A DNA stretch of 64,000 nucleotides, taken from assembly GCF_009857445.1 (NCBI RefSeq), contig NZ_WWCN01000009.1:186001-250000 (forward strand), in the 5' to 3' direction. How positions within the stretch are numbered: the stretch's first letter is position 1; every line of letters starts with the position of its first letter. Shown here piece by piece: positions 19,491 through 26,187 of this stretch. The notes under the pieces were generated by a model. The model did no database searches, had not been told where the DNA came from, and saw only the letters and a program-made list of their open reading frames with translations. The translations under genes and the position numbers were made by a program. Source of the DNA: Duganella flavida. GTDB lineage: Bacteria; Pseudomonadota; Gammaproteobacteria; Burkholderiales; Burkholderiaceae_D.

Positions 19491-19540
19491 TGTCGGGGTA
19501 TGTTAAATTGGCATCCCCTCTTGATAACATCACCCCGACA
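19491..19540 (+). other. Long imperfect hairpin running into the VOC start codon
   Basis: TGTCGGGGTATGTTA (19491-19505) pairs with TAACATCACCCCGACA (19525-19540) with a single bulged base. It stands 12 bases after the GH31 stop. The right arm ends on the A of the VOC gene ATG. There is no T-run, so it is a poor classical terminator. No other Shine-Dalgarno sequence is visible for the VOC gene. It may end the GH31 transcript or control VOC translation. Confidence 0.6.
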
Positions 19541-19911
19541 TGAGCTTATCATTCCATATCGATTTCAACGGCCAGTGTGAAGAGGCCTTCTCGTTCTACG
19601 CCGAGCACCTTGGCGGCAAGATCGGCACCATGTTGCACGTGAAGGATTCCGAAAAAATCGTCCATGCCAATATTTGCATCGACGGCGTTGAGATAGCCGG
19701 CGCCGATGTTGATTCAAGCCGCTATGAAAAGCCGAAAGGTTTTTACGTGCTGCTGGGCGTGGACTCGGAAGAGAAAGTCTGGTCTTATTTCAACGCGCTG
19801 CAACACGATGGCCACGTGGTGCTGGCTCCGCAGAAAACCTTCTGGTCACCCTGCTACGCCATCGCGATTGATCGTTTCGGCGTGCCGTGGAAACTCAACT
19901 ACGTGGCCTAA
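19540..19911 (+). CDS. VOC-superfamily protein (PhnB-like)
   Basis: A 123-residue cytoplasmic protein of the vicinal oxygen chelate fold in the PhnB/glyoxalase-like subgroup. It shows the paired beta-alpha-beta units: LSFHIDFNGQCEEAFSFYAE at the start and GVPWKLNYVA at the end, the latter typical of PhnB-like proteins (DxFGxxWxL). No activity can be assigned. The next reading frame, a broken YciI-family gene, begins 2 bases after the stop; in related bacteria these two families often sit together near ECF sigma factors. Confidence 0.85.
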   Translation: MSLSFHIDFNGQCEEAFSFYAEHLGGKIGTMLHVKDSEKIVHANICIDGVEIAGADVDSSRYEKPKGFYVLLGVDSEEKVWSYFNALQHDGHVVLAPQKTFWSPCYAIAIDRFGVPWKLNYVA

Positions 19912-19913
19912 CC

Positions 19914-20123
19914 ATGAGCAAATACCTGATCTCCTTCCCCAGCGATGCAATGGTCGCTCCCGATGATGAATTCGCGCAGGTCGGCCTCGATGCGCGCGCC
20001 GTCATCGCCGAAGCGAAAGTGGCCGGCGTCTACGTCTATGCCGGCGGTATCAACGAGAGCGCACCGCCGGTTAATCATAGATGCCATTGCTACTGCTTTA
20101 CACAGGTCGTCTCCGGAGCTTGA
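19914..20123 (+). pseudogene. Truncated YciI-family (YCII-related) gene
   Basis: The frame starts MSKYLISFPSDAMV and keeps the first half of a YciI-like protein (about 53 residues, to GGINESAPPV near base 20072). The usual second half, with glycine-rich and ERPM/A-like segments of a roughly 110-residue domain, is missing. The frame then runs 17 unrelated codons into the 3' end of the opposite gene and stops at 20123. The break coincides with the end of the opposite gene, so a deletion joined the two. A short product might still be made, but it would lack half the fold. Confidence 0.7.
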
Positions 20124-20653
20124 TTTCCCCAAGTGAGGCGCACCTCGCCTTGATGTTCCCAGAAGCTTTCGTTGCGGCCCACGTAACGCGCGCCGCTGGC
20201 GGCCGGGGCGGAGCGCATCAGCGACTGCTCGTTCTTGCGGATCGCAATCAGGCTGGATGGCTGCGTTACAAAGTAGGTGACGCTGATGTCGGCGCCATCG
20301 GCGCAACGGAAATGCAGCGGCTCATGCGCAGGGACCAGCTTCCAGCTGGTTTGCAGTTCCACCGTGCGTAACTCGTATCCGCTGGCGACGCAGGCTTGTA
20401 AATCATCGGCTTTCCAGCAATCGCGGATGCCACGCCACCAGCCCTTCTGCTCAGCGGCCAGAAGCTTCTGCTGCGCAGGCTTGGCCTTCTGCCTTGCTGC
20501 CGCATAGACTGCGGTGAGCGATTTGTCGCGAGCCTGCAATTCCGGATCGGAGCAAATCAGTTGTTCTGCCTTGCCATCAGGGCGGCTGCAAAACTGTGGT
20601 GCGGCCCAGGCGGAAGAGCTAAGGGCGAGCAGGAACAAGGATAATATGCGCAT
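20090..20653 (-). CDS. Secreted LprI-like / MliC-like lysozyme inhibitor fusion
   Basis: A 187-residue exported protein. The signal peptide MRILSLFLLALSSSAWA is followed by an LprI-type (DUF1311) domain (about 20-95) with paired cysteines in FCSRPDGKAEQLICSDPELQ and CWKADDLQACV, then an MliC-like domain (about 108-187) with FRCADG, the SASGxRY-type loop AASGARYVGRNESFW and a final Cys. MliC proteins inhibit c-type lysozyme through this loop, and LprI also protects against lysozyme. The function here is inferred from these similarities. The start is ATG 20653, with GAGG upstream; an in-frame start at 20704 would place 17 charged residues before the signal peptide. Confidence 0.78.
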   Translation of the reverse strand: MRILSLFLLALSSSAWAAPQFCSRPDGKAEQLICSDPELQARDKSLTAVYAAARQKAKPAQQKLLAAEQKGWWRGIRDCWKADDLQACVASGYELRTVELQTSWKLVPAHEPLHFRCADGADISVTYFVTQPSSLIAIRKNEQSLMRSAPAASGARYVGRNESFWEHQGEVRLTWGNQAPETTCVKQ

Positions 20654-20717
20654 AAGGCCTCGTTTTTTATCGTCACTCATATATCTTCGCACTACAACGC
20701 ACATTTAAGGAAGCAAT

Positions 20718-21143
20718 TTGAAAATCATCGTTCGACAAGCAGTTCTTGAAGATATTCCGGCCATGCACAAGGTGCGTAAGGCTGTGCGGGAAAATAAGCT
20801 ATCCATCAACACCAAGATCCACGAAGAGACTTACATCCCGTATCTGGAAACCATAGGCCGTGGCTGGGTGCTGGAACAGGAAGGGATCATCGTCGCCTTT
20901 GCGATCGGCGAGCACCAGACGGGGAATATCTGGGCGGTCTTCGTGCATGAGGATCATGAAGGTAAAGGTTATGGCAGCAAAGTGCAGGAGCCAATGATCC
21001 AGTGGCTGTTTGACCAAGGCCTGGATCGCATTCACCTCACCACAGGCGCCAACACGCGCGCGCAAGGCTTCTATGCAGCCACTGGATGGACCTTTACCGG
21101 CATCGATGAATACGGCGATGCCGCGTTTGAGCGGCTGCGCTAA
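20718..21143 (+). CDS. GNAT-family N-acetyltransferase
   Basis: A 141-residue acetyltransferase of the GCN5 family. The acetyl-CoA binding motif A is seen in AVFVHEDHEGKGYGSKVQ, and the fold ends with NTRAQGFYAATGWTFTG, a common GNAT C-terminal motif. The start is a TTG at 20718, supported by AAGGAAG 4 bases upstream; no ATG is available near it. The acceptor substrate is unknown. It is divergent from the lysozyme-inhibitor-like gene and convergent with the next gene. Confidence 0.88.
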   Translation: MKIIVRQAVLEDIPAMHKVRKAVRENKLSINTKIHEETYIPYLETIGRGWVLEQEGIIVAFAIGEHQTGNIWAVFVHEDHEGKGYGSKVQEPMIQWLFDQGLDRIHLTTGANTRAQGFYAATGWTFTGIDEYGDAAFERLR

Positions 21144-21145
21144 AG

Positions 21146-21877
21146 CTACGACTTCGGCGTGGCGAGTTCAAACTCCAGCAGCGTGTCATCCGGCCAGCTC
21201 TGGTCGTGCAGCGGCGGTGCGTAGCGCGTTGGGTCTTTGGTGCTCAGGCGCTCTGCCGGCAGCTTCTCGCGGCGCGTGCCGGCTACCAGCGTGACGCCCG
21301 CTACCGGCGATGCGCTCGTATAGAAAATCCGGCTGCGGGAAGTGTGACATGCGCCGCCCAATGGCGCCAGATAGGCCAACTGGATAAACGAGACATCGAA
21401 CTTGTCGACGGCCCAGCGCACTTCGCATTCCAGACGCAGATCCCCCAGACGCCGCGTGCCGGCAGGCAGTCCGGCGGTATGAATATCAGGACGCCAACGG
21501 AACAAGCCCTTCTTGCTATTGAGCCGAAGGTCGGCATCATCCTTGGCCGCTGATTCCACGCGCGGGACGGAGAAAGTGTGATCGCCAGCGATCGGCAAAT
21601 CGATGCTGGTGCTGTCGCCTACGATGCGTAGTTTGAGATCAGCGGTATCCAGATTCGCTTGCTGGGGACGCAGGACAAATTTCAGTTCCGCCGACGGCGC
21701 CAAGGCGTGGAATTTTTCGAACGCATCCAGTCCATCCAACATTTTCCGATACGGCTTCCAGTCAGGATCTTTGCTGCCCTGAACAGCCACCTGCTGCGGC
21801 GCCTCAGGCGAGGCGTCATCTGCAAAAGCAAAGTTCGAAACACATAACGACAAAATAATCGGCAGCGCGATACGCAT
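21146..21877 (-). CDS. Exported protein of unknown function
   Basis: A 243-residue protein with a clear signal peptide (MRIALPIILSLCVSNFAFA). The body is probably beta-rich. It contains two cysteines (RLECEVRW and GGACHTS) that could form a disulfide in the periplasm. I do not recognise the family. ATG 21877 is preceded by AAAGGG; an earlier in-frame start at 21913 would put extra residues before the signal peptide. The neighbours are unrelated small genes, and no operon partner is evident. Confidence 0.7.
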   Translation of the reverse strand: MRIALPIILSLCVSNFAFADDASPEAPQQVAVQGSKDPDWKPYRKMLDGLDAFEKFHALAPSAELKFVLRPQQANLDTADLKLRIVGDSTSIDLPIAGDHTFSVPRVESAAKDDADLRLNSKKGLFRWRPDIHTAGLPAGTRRLGDLRLECEVRWAVDKFDVSFIQLAYLAPLGGACHTSRSRIFYTSASPVAGVTLVAGTRREKLPAERLSTKDPTRYAPPLHDQSWPDDTLLEFELATPKS

Positions 21878-21933
21878 GGAGGCCCTTTCAATCCGAATTG
21901 GACAGCATAGCATCTGGCGCTACAATCCATCCT

Positions 21934-22695
21934 ATGCCGCGTAAATTGATCATCCTGTCTATCGTCCTGCTAGCCGCCTATGTCGGCCTGTGTGCCGCTC
22001 TGTACTTGGCCCAGCGCTCCCTTATCTATTTCCCACAACGGTCTAGCAAAACCAATCACCCCACGCTCACGTTAGCAGCAGATGGTGCGCAAGTGCGGGT
22101 CACGGTCCAGCAGCGAGATGGCGTCAATGCCGTGATCTACTTCGGTGGCAATGCGGAAGACGTAACTGCAAGCCTGCCAGGTCTCAGCGCGGCGTTCCCC
22201 GATCACACGCTCTATCTAATGAATTACCGCGGTTATGGCGGAAGTACCGGCAGCCCATCCGAAGCAGCACTCGTCGCCGATGCGCAGTTGTTGTTTGATG
22301 AGGCGTTCAGAAGTCACAAGAACATTACCGTAGTGGGACGCAGCCTTGGCAGCGGCGTTGCCGTGCAGTTGGCCAGCCAGCGGCCAGTCAGTCGCTTGAT
22401 TCTGGTCACGCCGTACAACAGCATTCAGGAACTGGCGCAACAGCAGTTCCCATACTTCCCGGTCCGCTGGATCTTGCGTGACAAGTTTGAATCGTGGAAG
22501 TATGCGGAAAGGATCGCTACTCCCACGCTGTTAGTCATGGCAGAACACGACGAAGTCATTCCAGCCGCAAGCACGCACGCACTCTATGGGCACTTCGCAA
22601 AAGGCATTGCAACGCTCACCATCGTTCCGAGAGCAAAGCACAACGATATCTCCAACTACCCAGCCTACAATCAATTGCTCCGAACACCACCATAA
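21934..22695 (+). CDS. Membrane-anchored alpha/beta hydrolase
   Basis: A 253-residue hydrolase. An N-terminal hydrophobic anchor (LIILSIVLLAAYVGLCAALYLA) is followed by the RSLIYFPQR element typical of the ABHD13/Bem46-like group. The nucleophile elbow is GRSLGSG, with a likely acid in AEHDEV and the His in AKHNDI near the C-terminus, so the triad is complete. Substrate unknown; the anchored form suggests a periplasmic-facing or membrane-associated serine hydrolase. ATG 21934 is preferred to 21898 because the fold begins there. Confidence 0.85.
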   Translation: MPRKLIILSIVLLAAYVGLCAALYLAQRSLIYFPQRSSKTNHPTLTLAADGAQVRVTVQQRDGVNAVIYFGGNAEDVTASLPGLSAAFPDHTLYLMNYRGYGGSTGSPSEAALVADAQLLFDEAFRSHKNITVVGRSLGSGVAVQLASQRPVSRLILVTPYNSIQELAQQQFPYFPVRWILRDKFESWKYAERIATPTLLVMAEHDEVIPAASTHALYGHFAKGIATLTIVPRAKHNDISNYPAYNQLLRTPP

Positions 22696-22755
22696 GTGCG
22701 TGTATGATTACCGCCCATCGGATCAGCCGATCCGGTCATAACAAGGGAGATGCCT

Positions 22756-24567
22756 GTGACACCAAAAATTATCAGCACGCTGCTGGCGGCTACCGCCATG
22801 GCAGCCGCCAGCGCCACCGTGCTGGCCGCCCCTGTCGCCAAGCCGACTGCCGCTGAAGCCGACCGCTTCCTGGCCGACACCGAGGCAAAGCTCAATAAGC
22901 TGAATAACGAACAAGCCCGCGCCGCCTGGGTCGGTTCCAATTTCATCACCGACGATACCGAAGGCATCGCCGCCTATTTCGCCGAGCGCTTCCTGGCCGC
23001 TTCCGGTGAAGCCGCCATCGGCGCGCGCCGCTTCAACGGCATGAAGCTGTCGCCGGAAGCCGCGCGCAAGATCATGCTGCTGCAGCAGACCGTGGTCTTC
23101 GCCGATCCGAAAGAACGCGAACAATACGCCACGCTGCAAGCAGCCCTGAACGGCGCCTACGGCAAAGCCAAATACTGCCCGCAAAACGGCGACTGCATGG
23201 CGCTGGGCGAAATGGAAAAAGTCCTGGCCACCAGTCACGACGAAGCCAAGCTGAAAGAGATGTGGTCCGGCTGGCACGCGCAATCGCCAGCCTACAAAGA
23301 CAAGTATGTGGAATACGTCGCCCTGTCCAACAAGGGCGCCAAGCAGATGGGCTTTGCCGACACCGGCGCGATGTGGCGCTCGCAGTACGACATGCCACCG
23401 GAAGCTTTCTCCGCCGAGATGGAACGCCTGTGGCAGCAAGTTAAACCGCTGTACGATTCGCTGCACACCTACACCCGCTACAAGCTGCGCGCCACCTACG
23501 GCCCGGATGTGGTGCCGCTGACCGGCCCTATCCCATCGCACTTGTTCGGCAATATGTGGAGCCAGACCTGGACCAACTTGTATCCGATCCTGAAGCCATC
23601 CACCGACACCAAGAGCTACGACCTGACCAAGGTACTGGAAGAGCGCAAGACCGACGCCAAGCAGATGACCAAGTACGCCGAAGGTTTCTACACCTCGCTC
23701 GGCATGCAAAAACTGCCGGCGACATTCTGGGAACGCTCACTGCTGACCAAGCCGCGCGACCGCGATGTGGTGTGCCACGCCTCCGCATGGCCGCTCAACG
23801 AGAAGGATGATGTGCGCATCAAGATGTGCATCACCCCGACCGCTGAAGACTTCACCGTGATCCACCATGAGCTGGGCCACGTGTACTACTTCCTGGCCTA
23901 CACCAAGCAGCCTTTCCTGTTCCGTAACGGCGCCAACGACGGCTTCCATGAAGCCATCGGCGACACCGTGGCGCTGTCGATCACGCCGGCCTACCTGAAG
24001 CAGATCGGCCTGATGGACCAGGAACCGGACGTCTCCGCCGACATCCCGCAACTGCTGGAACGCGCGCTGAGCAAAGTGACGATCCTGCCGTTCGCCTACA
24101 CGGTTGATAAATGGCGTTGGGACGTCTACTCGGGCAAGACCAAGCCAGCTGATTACGACAAAAGCTGGTGGCAGCTGCGCGAGCAGTACATGGGCATGAA
24201 GCGTCCAGTGGCAGGCAGCGGCGCCACCGGCTTCGACGCCGGCGCCAAATACCACGTGGCGGCCGACGTGCCATACTCGCGCTACTTCCTGGCCGATATG
24301 CTGCAGTTCCAGTTCCACCGCGCGCTGTGCCGCGAAGCCGGCTACACCGGCCCGTTGAACCGCTGCTCGGTGTACGGCAACGCCAAGGCCGGCGCCAAGT
24401 TCCAGCAGATGCTGGCGATGGGCGCCAGCAAGCCGTGGCCGGAAGCGCTGAAGGCTATTTCGGGTGAAGACAAAATCGACGGCAACGCGCTGCTCGAATA
24501 CTTCGCGCCGCTGAAGGTCTGGCTGGACCAGCAGAACGCCGCTTTCGCTGCCGCCGAGAAGAAGTAA
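22756..24567 (+). CDS. Secreted M2-family dipeptidyl carboxypeptidase (ACE-like)
   Basis: A zinc metallopeptidase of about 603 residues related to angiotensin-converting enzyme. The HELGH motif (His371, Glu372, His375) and the third ligand Glu399 in GFHEAIGD are present. A signal peptide ends near VLAAP. It should release C-terminal dipeptides from peptides in the periplasm. GTG 22756 is chosen because GGGAG (22745-22749) stands 6 bases before it; the alternative ATG at 22750 directly abuts that sequence. A TATGAT -10-like hexamer lies at 22703-22708. Confidence 0.92.
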   Translation: MTPKIISTLLAATAMAAASATVLAAPVAKPTAAEADRFLADTEAKLNKLNNEQARAAWVGSNFITDDTEGIAAYFAERFLAASGEAAIGARRFNGMKLSPEAARKIMLLQQTVVFADPKEREQYATLQAALNGAYGKAKYCPQNGDCMALGEMEKVLATSHDEAKLKEMWSGWHAQSPAYKDKYVEYVALSNKGAKQMGFADTGAMWRSQYDMPPEAFSAEMERLWQQVKPLYDSLHTYTRYKLRATYGPDVVPLTGPIPSHLFGNMWSQTWTNLYPILKPSTDTKSYDLTKVLEERKTDAKQMTKYAEGFYTSLGMQKLPATFWERSLLTKPRDRDVVCHASAWPLNEKDDVRIKMCITPTAEDFTVIHHELGHVYYFLAYTKQPFLFRNGANDGFHEAIGDTVALSITPAYLKQIGLMDQEPDVSADIPQLLERALSKVTILPFAYTVDKWRWDVYSGKTKPADYDKSWWQLREQYMGMKRPVAGSGATGFDAGAKYHVAADVPYSRYFLADMLQFQFHRALCREAGYTGPLNRCSVYGNAKAGAKFQQMLAMGASKPWPEALKAISGEDKIDGNALLEYFAPLKVWLDQQNAAFAAAEKK

Positions 24568-26118
24568 TCAGCGTATCGAATAGTCCGGACGCTTGGGATT
24601 CATCCCCGCCGCACGGCAGTGGGCGGCGATGAATTCCTCGTGGCCGGGCATCTTTTGCACGCAGTTCCCGACCACGGTGTTAATCCCCTGCAGGTGAGCC
24701 TCCACCTGCTGCTGCGGCACCAGGTCCACCAGCGGATGGTAGGACTTCGGCATAATCCCCTGCCCCAGCATCACCTGCAGCCAGCTGACACTGGCAAACA
24801 TCTCATCCTTCTCGCGGTAGAAGCGGCCATGTTGTTTGAACAAGTCCACCTTCTGCTTCAGCGTCTCCGGCACTTCCATCGTGCGGCAGTAATTCCAGAA
24901 CGGCGTGTCGTCGCGCGTGGTCGCGTTGTAGTGCAGGATCAGGAAGTCGCGGATGCGGTCCACTTCAAAATGCGCCTGGCGATTGAATTCGTCGATATTG
25001 TCCTGGTTGAAGTCGCGGTCCGGGAAGAAGCTCATCAAACGTGCAATGCTGGACTGGATCAAATGGATGCTGGTCGATTCCAGCGGCTCCATGAAACCAC
25101 TCGACAGGCCAATCGCCACCACGTTGCGATTCCAGATCTTGTTACGCTTGCCGGTGACGAAGCGCAGCGGCTTCGGTTCCGCCAGCGGCGCGCCATCCAG
25201 ATTGGCCATCAGCTGCGCGCAGGCTTCGTCGTCGCTGATAAAACGGCTCGAATACACATGGCCGTTGCCGATGCGGTGCTGCAGCGGAATGCGCCACTGC
25301 CAGCCGGCGGTGCGCGCAGTGGCCCGCGTGTACGGCGTAATCGGGCCATTTGATTCACACGGCACCGCCAGCGCGCGGTCGCACGGCAGCCAGTGGGTCC
25401 AGTCCTCATAGCCAGTTTTCAGCGCGCCTTCAATCAGCAGGCCGCGGAAGCCGGAGCAGTCGATGAACAGGTCGGCCTGATAGCGCTCGCCGTTTTCCAT
25501 CGTCACCGCGTCAACAAAGCCGTCGCCCTCGCGCAGGATGACGTCCGCCACCTTGCCTTCGGTGCGCACCACGCCGCGCGCTTCGGCAAACTTGCGCAGG
25601 TAGCGCGCGTAAAGGCCGGCGTCGAACTGGAAGGCGTGGGCGATCTGCGAAATCGGCGAATTGCCGGCATCGATGGCGCGCATGAATTTGTTTTGCGGCG
25701 CCGCCACTGCCGCCAGCGAGTAAGCGCCAAAGTCTGGCGCCAACCCAGCCTGGTGCAGCTTGAGCCAGTAGTGGTGGAACTCGACCAGCCCCATGTCCAC
25801 GCCGATGCTGCCAAAGGTGTGGATGTAGTTTTCGCCCAGCCGGCCCCAGTCCACAAACTGGATGCCCAGCTTGAAGGTGCCCTGCGTCTCGCGCAGGAAG
25901 TCATCTTCGTCAATGCCCAGCGCCTGGTTAAACAGTTTGATTTGCGGGATGGTCGCCTCGCCCACGCCGACGGTGGAAATCTCGTCCGACTCGATCAGGC
26001 GCACGTGGTACTGGCCGCCCAGCAGTTTGGACATGGCCGCCGCCGTCATCCAGCCGGCCGTGCCGCCGCCGACGATCACGATATTGCGGATCCGGCGCTC
26101 ATTTGCATTCTGCTGCAT
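24568..26118 (-). CDS. Flavin-dependent halogenase-like protein (tryptophan halogenase family)
   Basis: A 516-residue protein of the PrnA-type tryptophan halogenase family. The FAD-binding GGGTAGW (17-23) opens the protein, followed by GVGEATIP. The catalytic lysine of PrnA (Lys79) corresponds to Lys83 in QGTFKLGI. The WxWxIP motif appears as WQWRIP, and the catalytic Glu region as EPLEST. Members of this clade are commonly linked to TonB receptors in Xanthomonas and Caulobacter, where many have no known substrate. It lies just downstream of the TonB receptor on the same strand, behind a strong terminator, with GGAGGAGAG as ribosome site. A role tied to the imported sugar is inferred from position only. 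Confidence 0.88.
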   Translation of the reverse strand: MQQNANERRIRNIVIVGGGTAGWMTAAAMSKLLGGQYHVRLIESDEISTVGVGEATIPQIKLFNQALGIDEDDFLRETQGTFKLGIQFVDWGRLGENYIHTFGSIGVDMGLVEFHHYWLKLHQAGLAPDFGAYSLAAVAAPQNKFMRAIDAGNSPISQIAHAFQFDAGLYARYLRKFAEARGVVRTEGKVADVILREGDGFVDAVTMENGERYQADLFIDCSGFRGLLIEGALKTGYEDWTHWLPCDRALAVPCESNGPITPYTRATARTAGWQWRIPLQHRIGNGHVYSSRFISDDEACAQLMANLDGAPLAEPKPLRFVTGKRNKIWNRNVVAIGLSSGFMEPLESTSIHLIQSSIARLMSFFPDRDFNQDNIDEFNRQAHFEVDRIRDFLILHYNATTRDDTPFWNYCRTMEVPETLKQKVDLFKQHGRFYREKDEMFASVSWLQVMLGQGIMPKSYHPLVDLVPQQQVEAHLQGINTVVGNCVQKMPGHEEFIAAHCRAAGMNPKRPDYSIR

Positions 26119-26130
26119 GTTCTCTCCTCC

Positions 26131-26170
26131 AAAAAAAACATCCCCTGCCGCTCGCGCAGACAGGGGATGT
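26131..26170 (-). terminator. Intrinsic terminator between TonB receptor and halogenase
   Basis: On the minus strand a 10-bp perfect stem (ACATCCCCTG/CAGGGGATGT, arms 26138-26147 and 26161-26170) is followed by eight T residues (complement of 26131-26138). This is a textbook Rho-independent terminator for the receptor transcript. The halogenase ribosome site starts right after the T-run, so halogenase must be expressed by read-through, processing or a promoter inside the receptor gene. Confidence 0.85.
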
Positions 26171-26187
26171 TTTATACCAGACTAAAC

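Noticed and set aside
22719..22734. CGGATC/GATCCG stem before the M2 peptidase gene
   Set aside because: The 6-bp stem has no T-run and no clear regulatory context; it is too short to interpret.
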